DNA of 64,000 nucleotides from contig NZ_JAKUJY010000013.1 in the NCBI RefSeq assembly GCF_022664535.1, positions 1-64,000 of the forward strand, written 5' to 3'. A program made the position numbers and the translations under genes. Positions 1 through 7,746 of the stretch are shown in pieces. Source of the stretch: Sphingobium trunci (GTDB taxonomy: Bacteria > Pseudomonadota > Alphaproteobacteria > Sphingomonadales > Sphingomonadaceae). The notes under the pieces were generated by a model. That model was not told the DNA's origin and did no database searches. It saw nothing but the letters and a program-made list of their open reading frames with translations. Position 1 is the first letter of the stretch. Each line of letters opens with the position of its first letter.

Positions 1-1
1 C

Positions 2-724
2 CTCCGCAGCACGTTCGGGACGATCTTCCGCTATGCGATCGTCACCGGTCGCGCCCAACGTGACGTTTCCGCAGATTTGCGCGGAGCATTAATCACGCCC
101 AAAACACAGCACCGCGCCGCGATACTGGAGCCCAAGGCATTAGGCGGCCTCCTACGCGCTATCGATGCTCACGAAGGCCAGCCTACGGTTCGGATCGCCC
201 TGAAGATGCTGCCGCATATGTTTCCCCGTCCCGGCGAACTCCGGATGGCCGAATGGAAGGAGTTCGATCTGGAAACGGCAGTCTGGACCATACCGGCTGA
301 AAAGACGAAAATGCGTCGCCCTCATAAGGTCCCGCTCACCGACCAGATACTGGCGATGATAGCCGAACTGGCTCCGATCACCGGCGAGGGCAAATATCTG
401 TTTCCCAGCATCAGGTCCGCCGATCGGCCGATCACGGACAACACCCTGAACGCGGCGCTGCGCCGACTAGGTTTCGGGAAGGAGGAGGTTTCTGCTCACG
501 GTTTCCGTGCCACCGCCAGCACGCTTCTCAATGAGATGGGTAAATGGCATCCGGACGCCATTGAGCGCCAACTGGCTCACGTCGAATCCAATGATGTCCG
601 ACGGGCCTATGCGCGCGGAACCCACTGGGATGAGCGCGTCAGGATGATGCGGCACTGGTCGAACTACCTTGATAGCTTGCAGGCCGGAGGGAAGGTTGTG
701 AAGGCGAATTCCAGGCGGAGGTAG
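2..724 (+). CDS. P4-type tyrosine recombinase/integrase, 5' end outside window
   Basis: The reading frame is open from base 2, so the N-terminal SAM-like and DUF4102-type domains lie to the left of the window and only the catalytic half (about 240 residues) is visible. The catalytic signature of P4/IntS-type integrases is present: an Arg in a PRPGEL motif, a Lys in KVPLT, the HGFRATASTLLNE box, then LAH and a C-terminal Tyr in RRAYARGTHWDER. The C-terminal tail is of normal length. This family integrates elements at tRNA genes and normally reads away from the tRNA, so the target tRNA is expected further left. Catalytic residues look intact, so it may be functional. Confidence 0.9.
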   Translation, partial: LRSTFGTIFRYAIVTGRAQRDVSADLRGALITPKTQHRAAILEPKALGGLLRAIDAHEGQPTVRIALKMLPHMFPRPGELRMAEWKEFDLETAVWTIPAEKTKMRRPHKVPLTDQILAMIAELAPITGEGKYLFPSIRSADRPITDNTLNAALRRLGFGKEEVSAHGFRATASTLLNEMGKWHPDAIERQLAHVESNDVRRAYARGTHWDERVRMMRHWSNYLDSLQAGGKVVKANSRRR

Positions 725-811
725 GCCCAGATAGACAGATGAGCCGGCGTGTCGCCACCAACACCCTCTCGATGGCGCTCAGACACGACGTCCGTGAACC
801 GGGCTAGCGCC

Positions 812-1038
812 CTATGTTGTAATGGGCGGGATTGTCTTCCGGTTTCCAATGAGGGCCTGCACGCTCCGATATTGAATCAGCGTCACACGTCCGACCTTGG
901 TGGTTTCAAGATCGCCCGACTGGATCAACTCGTAGATGCGCGAGCGGCTGGGGCTCTGGCACGGGCCGGAAGCGCGAATCCTCACCGCCGGTGCCCGGCT
1001 CGATCGCGAACGGATGGCGGCGGGACGGCAGCGTCCGA
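812..1038 (-). pseudogene. Excisionase-like HTH gene, 5' end replaced by inverted repeat
   Basis: On the minus strand the frame ending at 812 encodes SRSRIYELIQSGDLETTKVG followed by RVTLIQYRSVQALIGNRK. This is the second half of a MerR/excisionase-type winged-helix domain (helix, wing, C-terminal anchoring helix) as found in small Xis/AlpA-like proteins beside P4 integrases. The expected N-terminal 15-20 residues with the first helix are missing. Upstream of the SRSR residues the frame enters the left arm of the 98-bp inverted repeat (941-1038), whose translation resembles nothing in this family. No good start codon precedes the domain, so it is called a 5'-truncated pseudogene. A short functional product from an unusual start cannot be excluded. 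Confidence 0.5.
941..1038 (+). repeat. Left arm of perfect 98-bp inverted repeat
   Basis: The 98 bases at 941-1038 are the exact reverse complement of 1210-1307, checked base by base. The match stops sharply at both ends. The arm truncates the excisionase-like reading frame on the minus strand. Confidence 0.97.
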
Positions 1039-1041
1039 CGG

Positions 1042-1676
1042 CTCCGCCAGCGCGATCGCTAACGCGGTGGTCGACCCGAGCGCCGTCCGCAAGTCGATCG
1101 GCGAGCCGAGCGCCCCTGACGTCGAGCGCATCCCGGTGCCAGGCGGCACTCTGCTCGGCATCCGCACCACGGTCTGGACCCGCCGCACGATGCCGGACCC
1201 GCGCAACCCTCGGACGCTGCCGTCCCGCCGCCATCCGTTCGCGATCGAGCCGGGCACCGGCGGTGAGGATTCGCGCTTCCGGCCCGTGCCAGAGCCCCAG
1301 CCGCTCGACCCAGAGCATCCCGAGCTGGCTGAACTGTCGGTAGATATCGAAAACCGCCACCATCTGACCTGGGCGTCGCAGCAGGCGGCGGCCTATGTCC
1401 TGGCTGAGAACGACTGGCGCGCGTCGATCGCGTCGCAGGGCGTAATGGAGGCGGTTTGGCTGGTGGCCACGACCTATCGGCATGGCGATGGTAACGACCC
1501 GGCGACGGCGCTGACCACCGTCGAGGGATCGTCGCGTGACACCGCCGCACATAATATCCTTGGCGTGCACTCTGCGGACGTGCCTTACGACGACAATGAT
1601 GCGCGCATGCGAGGACGATGATCCCTATGCGGACGCGGGCGATCTCGATGAACTCGATGAGCGCGAGGAAGCATGA
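1042..1676 (+). pseudogene. Broken mobile-element gene: 5' loss, internal deletion and frame change
   Basis: The plus-strand frame running to the stop at 1619-1621 has protein-like composition from about 1042 on: VPGGTLLGIRTTVWTRR, then HPFAIEPGTGGEDSRFRP, then ENRHHLTWASQQAAAYVL and LAENDWRASIASQGVMEAVW. It resembles the N-terminal region of a much longer conserved protein (several hundred residues) that I associate with integrative elements of sphingomonads; this is from memory, not a search. Around 1610 the frame changes, and an acidic tail DDPYADAGDLDELDEREEA ending at 1676 follows. The acidic tail is what I would expect at the far C-terminus of the same protein, so most of the middle seems deleted. 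The 5' part is interrupted by the left inverted-repeat arm. Confidence 0.5.
1210..1307 (-). repeat. Right arm of perfect 98-bp inverted repeat
   Basis: This is the partner of 941-1038, separated from it by a 171-bp spacer (1039-1209). This arm lies in frame inside the plus-strand gene remnant (HPFAIEPGTGGEDSRF...), so it is probably the original copy and the left arm the duplicated, inverted one. Confidence 0.97.
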
Positions 1677-2250
1677 CATGCGCGGCCGGGCTCACGCGAG
1701 CGAGAAGTAGCGCCTGCTCAACATCAAATTGAGGCTCCTCATAATCGTGTGCCGCAAGCTGTGCCGCCTCCCTGGCTTGCTGATCCTCGAGCGGGGCCGG
1801 CGGCACGTAGTGCAGATCGAGGTAGTTTCGGAGGGCGCAGCGATAGAGCAAGGGAGCGAAATGCCCGATGAAGCGACCACTTTCTTTGAGCAGCAAGGTA
1901 CGATTATCGACCGGATTGCCATGCAGGAAATCGTTCCGGACCTGATAGAGTAGCGCGTACAGCTTGCATGCCAGGCTAGTCCTCCGGGTTCTTCCTCGAT
2001 GGCGGACAGTATAGCGCCGTGCGTTGAGCTGACGGAACCAGTGCGGTTTCCTCTCCAGCAGGTCGAGCACCGCCGAAAGGTCGGCCCGGTTACGCCCTGA
2101 ATCATGGTGCGCGAGGATTTCGAAGGCGCTGATCCACAACGCGCAATGCCGGCCGTAGTCAAAAATTGTCGCTCCACGCACCGCCGGCATCGCGAGCGCC
2201 GCATTGGCCATGTTGAGCGAGCGAAACAGCACTCGATCGAAGGCCGACAT
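1585..2250 (-). pseudogene. HEPN-domain protein remnant (Apea/RES-like HEPN)
   Basis: The product (221 codons as open frame) is mostly helical. It contains RNDFLHG, matching the R-x4-H motif of HEPN ribonucleases and HEPN-like domains, preceded by a helix LACKLYALLYQ and followed by LLYRCALRNYLDLHY. The segment LFRSLNMANAALAMP and CALWISAFEILAHH near the start looks like the middle of a longer protein, so the 5' part is probably missing; a perfect 8-bp palindrome (2240-2257) sits exactly at the apparent 5' break. After YEEPQFDVEQALLLAR the frame runs into the antisense of the neighbouring remnant, so the natural C-terminus is probably also lost. HEPN proteins often act in RNA cleavage in defence and toxin systems. 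No partner gene is visible here. Confidence 0.45.
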
Positions 2251-2267
2251 CGGCCTTTGCGTCGGAA

Positions 2268-2425
2268 ATGACGTACCACCTTATGGTATTGAGGCACACA
2301 GCCAGGAGAACGCGGTCGAAATCGCCCGCTTGGCCGGCGCTGACGAGGCTATGGTCCTTTACTGGGACGTCGGCGACAAACCTGGCGAACCGCGATTTGT
2401 GGCATCGTTTAAGCGGCCGGGCTGA
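2268..2425 (+). pseudogene. Small hypothetical protein remnant with frameshift
   Basis: An ATG at 2268 opens MTYHLMVL, after which the sensible reading moves to another frame giving EAHSQENAVEIARLAGADEA, then MVLYWDVGDKPGEPRFVASF and a stop at 2425. Read together these make a plausible protein of about 52 residues (strand, helix, strand layout) broken by one frameshift near 2292. I do not recognise a function. It lies among other gene fragments of the island. Confidence 0.3.
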
Positions 2426-2690
2426 GAACAAGCGATCGCCGATGTTGGAACGTCCGCTTTGCTATGCATAAGTCTTACAGCCGCCAGTCCGCAACCGGCC
2501 CATCCCGCGCATCCCGAGAATCGATCATCAGTGCTTCAGGAATTGCAGGTGTGGGATGAGGACCTGCCGTTCCCGCCGCCGCTCCCGAGCGTCGGGTTTG
2601 TCCCAAGATCAGACGCGATTCGGCCGGTGCGGTCACTCTCGAATGCCGCCGCGGCTGTTCTTCGCGGTCAATGTACTCGGCGCTACGCCT
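2426..2690. other. Intergenic, nothing recognised
   Basis: Short open frames cross this stretch, but none has a ribosome-binding site or a composition I would call coding. It separates the remnant at 2425 from the 3' end of the toxin gene. Confidence 0.5.
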
Positions 2691-3746
2691 TCAGTCTCGC
2701 GAAGGCGTCTCATTCAGCTTCGATTGCAGCGCTGCGACACTTTCGATCACGGCGTCAAAATCGGGCGCGGCGCCAAAGATCATGGTTCTCATCGCTGCAT
2801 AGTCACGCCGCAGATCGTCATACATCGCCCCTTCGGGACACAACGTGAAGCTGGGGGCTAGCGCAGATGCCAGGTCGAAGTCCGGTCGGTTGAAGAACAT
2901 GCGTGCGTGCGCAACGCAATCGGCGCCGAGCGCAGGGTTCGCCAACGCCTTTTCGCCAGTGTCGGATGCCATGAGCATGTGGATATCGTAATAATGGCGC
3001 GACACGCGGTGGCCGCCGCCGCGCAGTTCGCCGCGGATATCGAACCAGCGGCGCAGCCCGTGCAGAATTACGACCTTGTCCCAGAATGTCCGCTCGGCAT
3101 CGACGATGGTGACGTTCGGCACGGTCAGGTCGAGGTCTGGGGCGTCGTCGTGGACATAGGGGCGGATGGAATGGACCGCGCTGGGATCGAGCGCGGATTT
3201 GGCGCCGGACTCAATCTTCACCGCCTTGTCGATATAGCCGTCGGCGGGTGTCGCAGTCGGATAGAGGATTAGCAGCGTCTGGCTATCACCATCATGCGGT
3301 GCGACCCGGAACCGATCGGTGGGCAGCCCCGTCCGTTCGGCGGTCGCTGCGGCGATTGAGGACAGCTGCTGCAGAAGTGGTCCATTGATATAGGCTTCGC
3401 AGGCCGCCTTGATCGCATCGAGCGCGGCATCGCGCTTCTTCCGGCTCAACGCCTGCAACTCCTCGACGCTGGCAGCTTCGCCGAGGTCGTCGCGGAAGAC
3501 CGTGACGTCGATGTCCTCGGAGAAGCGGCGGATGAGGCCAAATCCCTTTGAGAGCGAAGTGCCGCCCTTGAACAGCAGCCTCGGGCCATCGGGAAGGCCG
3601 TTGAAGAGTGCGTCGAGCGTCCAGCAGACCCAGAAGTCCTTCTCGGCATTCTGCGGCGTTGTGCCAAGGCGCTGCGCGGTCGCGGTAAAGAGGCCTGCGC
3701 GAGTATCCTGATCGGCAGACAGGATCGCATCATAATTTGGGTTCAT
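2691..3746 (-). CDS. AbiEii/AbiGii-type nucleotidyltransferase toxin
   Basis: A 351-residue protein of the AbiEii toxin family (MenT/AbiEii-like nucleotidyltransferases, DUF1814). Residues 35-40 (EKDFWV) and 60-67 (KGGTSLSK) with SEDIDV at 76-81 form the nucleotidyltransferase G-S/D-x-D signature, and ERTFWDKVVILHG in the middle is the second conserved box of the family. Family knowledge: AbiEii enzymes transfer nucleotides to a target and are bacteriostatic; related MenT toxins modify tRNA acceptor stems. The gene overlaps the 3' end of its antitoxin gene by 4 bp (ATGA), so translation is coupled. Length and motifs look complete. Likely roles are phage exclusion or stabilising the island; which of these is inference. 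Confidence 0.9.
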   Translation of the reverse strand: MNPNYDAILSADQDTRAGLFTATAQRLGTTPQNAEKDFWVCWTLDALFNGLPDGPRLLFKGGTSLSKGFGLIRRFSEDIDVTVFRDDLGEAASVEELQALSRKKRDAALDAIKAACEAYINGPLLQQLSSIAAATAERTGLPTDRFRVAPHDGDSQTLLILYPTATPADGYIDKAVKIESGAKSALDPSAVHSIRPYVHDDAPDLDLTVPNVTIVDAERTFWDKVVILHGLRRWFDIRGELRGGGHRVSRHYYDIHMLMASDTGEKALANPALGADCVAHARMFFNRPDFDLASALAPSFTLCPEGAMYDDLRRDYAAMRTMIFGAAPDFDAVIESVAALQSKLNETPSRD

Positions 3747-4396
3747 GCGGCTTTGGGTTCGGCGGTGAGGATGGGTCTCAGATAGTCCTGCATCCAGGCT
3801 GGCAATGCCGACATGCCGTCGTGTAGATCCTTGCGTAGCCGCGCGCCATCCGGCTCGCGCCAGAGGAGCTGCTGGAGCCGATGGCGGATAGAGCGGTCCT
3901 CTTCGGCGTCGGCCGCAGTGTCGCGCAACCAGTGGAGTGCCTGGACGATCCGCATGGCCGGGCGACCGGCCCAGAAGAGTTTGCTGGCGGCCGTGGGCCG
4001 GAAGCTGATTTCGAGATTGCCGAGATGGACCGGCTTTAGTCGGGAATCGGTGTGGACGGCGATCTTGGCAGGGACCGCGTTGGTGAGACCAAGATCGTTG
4101 GCGGCAGTCATGCCGTCGACCAGGACGCGAATCTGATCGCGACGGGCGATCGCCTCGACCACTTGGCGAGGATCGGCAGGATTCGGCGCCTTGGTAAGGC
4201 TGTTGAAATCCGGCTTGTCATATAGTCCTCTGTCGATCCTCCGGAGCGTGCCGGCGGCGACGAGACGCTGGAGGGCCTTGTCAATGGCATCGCGCGTAGC
4301 GAGGTCGAGAAAGTCCGCCGCCGTCCATACGCTGCATGGCGCACCGGCGCTAATCCGCTGCAGGATGCGAGTCTTTAGATCAACGGTCTCATTCAT
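3743..4396 (-). CDS. AbiEi-type antitoxin and transcriptional repressor
   Basis: About 217 residues when started at the ATG at 4396 (an in-frame ATG at 4438 would add 14). The N-terminal part (residues about 5-60: LKTRILQRI, DFLDLATRDAIDKALQRL, GTLRRIDRGLYDKP) is a winged helix of the AbiEi/DUF6088 type; the rest is the antitoxin domain. In the AbiE family this protein both neutralises AbiEii and represses the operon by binding inverted repeats. Here two copies of TGTCCGAAA-N12-TTTCGGACA lie directly upstream, one abutting the ATG at 4396 and one further out. Neither start has a convincing Shine-Dalgarno sequence, so a leaderless message is possible. Confidence 0.85.
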   Translation of the reverse strand: MNETVDLKTRILQRISAGAPCSVWTAADFLDLATRDAIDKALQRLVAAGTLRRIDRGLYDKPDFNSLTKAPNPADPRQVVEAIARRDQIRVLVDGMTAANDLGLTNAVPAKIAVHTDSRLKPVHLGNLEISFRPTAASKLFWAGRPAMRIVQALHWLRDTAADAEEDRSIRHRLQQLLWREPDGARLRKDLHDGMSALPAWMQDYLRPILTAEPKAA

Positions 4397-4426
4397 TGTC
4401 CGAAATTTGTATATGTTTTTCGGACA
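4397..4426 (-). promoter_or_regulatory. AbiE operator 1 (inverted repeat)
   Basis: TGTCCGAAA at 4397-4405 and TTTCGGACA at 4418-4426 form a perfect 9-bp inverted repeat with a 12-bp centre, ending one base before the preferred antitoxin start codon. Autoregulation by AbiEi on paired inverted repeats is established for the family; assignment here is by position and symmetry. Confidence 0.75.
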
Positions 4427-4442
4427 AAACGCAATCATAATT

Positions 4443-4472
4443 TGTCCGAAATCTGTAGGTGTATTTCGGACA
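4443..4472 (-). promoter_or_regulatory. AbiE operator 2 (inverted repeat)
   Basis: A second copy with identical 9-bp arms (4443-4451 and 4464-4472) and the same 12-bp centre length. The two copies are 46 bp apart centre to centre, which suggests cooperative binding on the same face or bending of the promoter between them. Confidence 0.75.
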
Positions 4473-4928
4473 CTAGCCCAACCAGCTGCTGCCTAGAAGG
4501 ACTCGAACCGCCCCTGTCCATTCACGTCCAGTCTTTTCCAAGAATCCAGATCGTGCTATTAATGCTCTTGGTGAGTTCGTAAGTCTATGATTTGACTGCG
4601 AAATCAACCGCTTAGGCGCCCAGCGATCAAGCTCTTCTGGGCATGCTTCCGCGACATCGGCGGACAGCAGCCGCAAAATCACTTCGTCGCAAAAAAGTGG
4701 CGACTTAGCGTGAACAAACGTCGAACCAAAAATGAACGAATTTTGATGGTATTTTTAATGGTATCGTCAAATGTCAACCGAGATAATTACCTTGTAACTC
4801 AGCTACTTGATGCTCCAGTTCGACGTCGTCCCCGGCACCATAAAATCTTCAGTTAATTTAAATATGTCGGATAGCAGTGGGCCGGTACGGAATGTGCCGG
4901 CATCATAGTAGCGCGCAGTCGTGCCGGT
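4473..4928. other. AT-rich intergenic patch at island edge
   Basis: No convincing gene. The section from about 4690 to 4910 is clearly richer in A and T than the surrounding chromosome and includes runs such as TTAATTTAAATATG. It probably belongs to the imported island and may hold its right junction. No terminator or complete tRNA was found. Confidence 0.5.
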
Positions 4929-5273
4929 TCAGCAGCGGTGCTTGCTGTCGATCTCCTTGCCGATCAGCGCGCCCGCACCGGCGCCGATGATCGTGCCCGG
5001 CAGGCGGTCGCCATGGCGATCGACCGATCGGCCCAGCAATGCGCCGGCTCCCGCGCCGATGATCGCGCCGGTGGTGCCGCTGGTGCGGCAGCCGCCCCGG
5101 TAGCCGCGGCGGTCATAATAGGCTTCGCGCCGGTAACGCGGGCCATCATCATAATAGCGGTCATGCTTGTACCAGCCGCGATGATAGCCATTGTCATGCG
5201 CCAGCGCGGCCGACGGCAATGCCCCCGCGACGGTCGCTGCAAAGCCCAAAGCCAATATGATCTTCTTCCTCAT
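4929..5273 (-). CDS. Glycine-zipper 2TM-type exported protein
   Basis: About 114 residues. A signal peptide (MRKKIILALGFAATVAGALP with cleavage after ALA) is followed by a His/Tyr/Arg-rich basic stretch (DRYYDDGPRYRREAYYDRR) and two glycine-zipper segments, AIIGAGAGALLGRSVD and TIIGAGAGALIGKEID, with a terminal Cys. This is the layout of small outer-envelope glycine-zipper proteins common in sphingomonads, of unknown precise role. An ATG at 5279 is an alternative start adding two residues. It is monocistronic. Confidence 0.75.
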   Translation of the reverse strand: MRKKIILALGFAATVAGALPSAALAHDNGYHRGWYKHDRYYDDGPRYRREAYYDRRGYRGGCRTSGTTGAIIGAGAGALLGRSVDRHGDRLPGTIIGAGAGALIGKEIDSKHRC

Positions 5274-5525
5274 GACCAACTCCCTGATATGTTCGACGTG
5301 ACTATTGGCGCGGCCGTGCTGGCCTTTGCCTGAATGGGCAATTTATCTGCCGTTCATGCAAGCGGATGCGGTCCTTTTGAGCGAGGGCTATCGCGTCATC
5401 GCACGATCGCCGGTCGGACCCGCCCGGCACCGGCAATGGCGCCGATGATCGGGCGGCGGTGATCGAAGCGCTGGATCCCGGGAATGTCGTGCTGGTCAGC
5501 TTCGCCGAGGGGAGGGGTTCACCCG

Positions 5526-6455
5526 TCAGACATCCGCCATCCCGTCACATTCCCGATCCTCCCGCCCCAGCGCGACAAATTGCTCCAGCAGCCAGGATGC
5601 GGCGGGGCCGGGCGGGGTATCCCGCCGCCAGATCCCGGAAAAGCGGTAGATGCCGCCGTCATGATCCGGCAGCGCCAGCCGCACCAGCGTGCCCGCCACC
5701 AGATCCGCCTCGATCATCGGCAGCGGCATATTGCCCCAGCCGATCCCCTCCCGCAGCAGTGCATGTTTGGCGCTCAGGTCGGCGAGCCGCCAGGTCTTGG
5801 GGCTGCTCACGGAAAAATCCCGCCCCTCGGTGAAGCGCGACCGGTCGGACAGCACCAGCTGGGTATGGTCGCGCGTCGCTCCGGGCGGGATCGTCTCCAT
5901 GCGGCCCAGCGGATGATCGGGCGCCGCCACCGGCACCATCGCCACCGCTCCCGCGCCCATGCTCTCTATCCCCTCCACCCCCGCGGAAAGCGGCCCGGAC
6001 AGCCCGATCGCCGCGCCGCGATCCAGCACCATGGCGGTGATCGCGCCGAGAGCCTCGACATGCAGGCGCAACTGCACCGTGGGAAATTCCCTGGCAAAGG
6101 CCCGCAGTACCTTCCCCAGCCGTTCGGCGGGCAGCATGACGTCGACCGCCAGATTGACCTCCGCCTCCAGCCCGTCGAGCAGCCCCTTCACCTTGGCGCG
6201 CAGCCCGTCGATACCATGCGCGATCGATCGCACCTCCGCCAGCAAAGCCCGGCCAGCGACGGTCAGTTGCGGCTTCTTCGTCCCCTCCCGGTCGAACAGG
6301 GAAAGCCCTAGCTGCGCTTCCAGATTGGCGATGCCATAGCTGATGACCGACACTGCCCGGTTGAGCTTGCGCCCGGCGCCCGCGAAACTGCCCGTGTCCA
6401 CGATGGTCAGGAAGATGCGCAACTGGTCGAAGGTCGGCGTGCCCGGATGATTCAC
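5526..6455 (-). CDS. LysR-family transcriptional regulator
   Basis: A 309-residue LysR-type regulator starting at GTG 6455, chosen because GAGGAAA lies a few bases upstream and the product then begins just before the HTH (TFDQLRIFLTIVDTGSFAGA, then LNRAVSVISYGIANLEAQLG). Longer in-frame starts upstream would add about 50 residues with no homology to the family. The remaining part is the periplasmic-binding-protein-like effector domain. It is divergently transcribed from the pirin gene at 6568, the usual arrangement for a regulator and its target. A TTCTGG...CCAGAA inverted repeat (about 6475-6506) in the shared promoter is a candidate operator. The effector is unknown. Confidence 0.88.
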   Translation of the reverse strand: MNHPGTPTFDQLRIFLTIVDTGSFAGAGRKLNRAVSVISYGIANLEAQLGLSLFDREGTKKPQLTVAGRALLAEVRSIAHGIDGLRAKVKGLLDGLEAEVNLAVDVMLPAERLGKVLRAFAREFPTVQLRLHVEALGAITAMVLDRGAAIGLSGPLSAGVEGIESMGAGAVAMVPVAAPDHPLGRMETIPPGATRDHTQLVLSDRSRFTEGRDFSVSSPKTWRLADLSAKHALLREGIGWGNMPLPMIEADLVAGTLVRLALPDHDGGIYRFSGIWRRDTPPGPAASWLLEQFVALGREDRECDGMADV

Positions 6456-6567
6456 TTTTCGATTTCCTCGAACATTCTGGCAGATTTTATCTCTCTGACC
6501 CAGAAAGCGGCGCGGGTCTAGAAGCATCTCCAACAGGGCGGTCCCCACCGCCCACGGGAGACACGAC

Positions 6568-7266
6568 ATGATCGAACTTCGTCCTTTCGACAGCCTCGGC
6601 GGCGCCAACCATGGCTGGCTGGACGCCAGGCACCATTTCTCGTTCGCGGGCTATCATGACCCGGCGCGGATGCACTGGGGCAATCTGCGCGTCTGGAACG
6701 ACGACACGATCGCGCCGCACACCGGCTTCCCGCCGCACCCGCATCGCGACATGGAAATCATCACCTATGTCCGCGAAGGCGCGATCACGCACCAGGACAG
6801 CCTGGGCAACAAGGGCCGCACCGAGGCGGGCGACGTGCAGGTGATGAGCGCGGGCACCGGCATCCGCCATTCGGAATATAATCTGGAGGATGTGACGACC
6901 CGGATCTTCCAGATCTGGATCATCCCCACCCGCGATGGCGAAGCGCCGGGCTGGGGCGCCCGTCCCTTCCCCAGGGGCGAACGCTCGGGCCATTTCGTGA
7001 CGTTGGCCTCGGGCTATGAGAATGACAATGACGCCCTGCCGATCCGCACGGACGCCCGGGTGGTCGCGGCCACGCTGAAGGCGGGCGATACCGCCGAATA
7101 TCCGATCGGCAAGGACCGCAAGGCCTATCTGGTCCCGGCGACGGGCGCGATCCGGATCGACGACGTCCGCGTCAACGCCCGCGACGGCGCCGCGATCAGC
7201 GACCTCGACGTCATCCGCGTGACCGCGATCGAGGATAGCGAGATCGTCATGGTCGACGCCGCCTGA
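6568..7266 (+). CDS. Pirin family protein (YhhW-like)
   Basis: A 232-residue bicupin of the pirin family. The metal-site motif HPHRDMEIITY with a downstream H (TAGTGIRHSEYN region) supplies the three His and one Glu that bind iron in pirins and YhhW, which has quercetin 2,3-dioxygenase activity in vitro. It lies opposite the LysR regulator and ahead of a second, different pirin (7747). The likely role is in redox or electrophile stress; the natural substrate is unknown. Confidence 0.87.
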   Translation: MIELRPFDSLGGANHGWLDARHHFSFAGYHDPARMHWGNLRVWNDDTIAPHTGFPPHPHRDMEIITYVREGAITHQDSLGNKGRTEAGDVQVMSAGTGIRHSEYNLEDVTTRIFQIWIIPTRDGEAPGWGARPFPRGERSGHFVTLASGYENDNDALPIRTDARVVAATLKAGDTAEYPIGKDRKAYLVPATGAIRIDDVRVNARDGAAISDLDVIRVTAIEDSEIVMVDAA

Positions 7267-7285
7267 TAGCGGCCCGACAGGGACA

Positions 7286-7318
7286 GGGCCGGGTGCGCAC
7301 ATCCCATCCGGCCCTTTT
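7286..7318 (+). terminator. Rho-independent terminator after first pirin gene
   Basis: GGGCCGG at 7286-7292 pairs with CCGGCCC at 7308-7314, followed by TTTT. It separates the first pirin gene from the 7413 gene, so the two may be separate transcription units. Confidence 0.7.
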
Positions 7319-7412
7319 CGAAAATATCGAATAGTCTGAGCGATATTATCAAGCTGATCCCTCAAGCGCTTCCGCGCTAAACGGGGTCATCGAACGACAG
7401 GGAGCCTCACTT

Positions 7413-7730
7413 ATGCTGACCATCGCCACCCCGCGCCTCAGCCCCGCCGAATGGCAGGATGTGAAGGCTGCCCTCAATGCCGTCGCCGATTGCGGCTGCG
7501 GCGAACCCGCCGCTCCCGGCGCATTCCGCTCCCGCATCGGCCACGCGCTCGACGCGCTGATCGGCCCGAAAAAGACCATCGCCCCACTGCCCGAACAGAT
7601 GCGCCCGGTCCGCGATTTCCTCTGCGAATCCGGCCGCACCCGCCGGATCGCGGAGCGCCACATTCCCACCCTCGCCGCGCAGGGCTTTTCCCGCGCGCAG
7701 ATCGAAGCCATGGCGCTGCTCGGCGCCTGA
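7413..7730 (+). CDS. Conserved hypothetical protein, 105 aa
   Basis: A small soluble helical protein with CGCGEP near residue 27 and another Cys near residue 70 ([15 protein letters not shown]). The C-terminal part resembles a short helical module ([20 protein letters not shown]). I do not recognise a named family. It sits 16 bp before the second pirin gene on the same strand and so is probably cotranscribed with it and the OsmC gene, suggesting a stress-related role. That is context only. Confidence 0.6.
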   Translation: MLTIATPRLSPAEWQDVKAALNAVADCGCGEPAAPGAFRSRIGHALDALIGPKKTIAPLPEQMRPVRDFLCESGRTRRIAERHIPTLAAQGFSRAQIEAMALLGA

Positions 7731-7746
7731 TAAGGAAAATCCCGCC

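Larger units (their letters stand above)
1..4900. mobile_element. Decayed integrated island (left end outside window)
   Basis: This stretch combines a P4-type integrase, fragments of several genes that stop or start abruptly, a perfect 98-bp inverted repeat, a type IV toxin-antitoxin pair and an AT-rich patch at about 4390-4910. None of these match the orderly operons that follow from 4.9 kb. The gene content is typical of integrative elements of sphingomonads, but no conjugation gene is present, so this is a remnant or one edge of a larger element. The right boundary is not defined by a recognisable attachment site. I place it in the AT-rich patch by inference only. Confidence 0.55.

Noticed and set aside
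2459..2861. Overlapping plus-strand open frames before the toxin gene
   Set aside because: No ribosome-binding site, no recognisable domain, and overlap with the toxin gene.
4484..4510. tRNA-like T-arm (GGTTCGAGTCC then TTCTAGGCAG on the minus strand) as a possible att site
   Set aside because: The T stem pairs poorly, no rest of a tRNA is present, and the orientation is opposite to that expected for the right end of an element whose integrase reads rightward.
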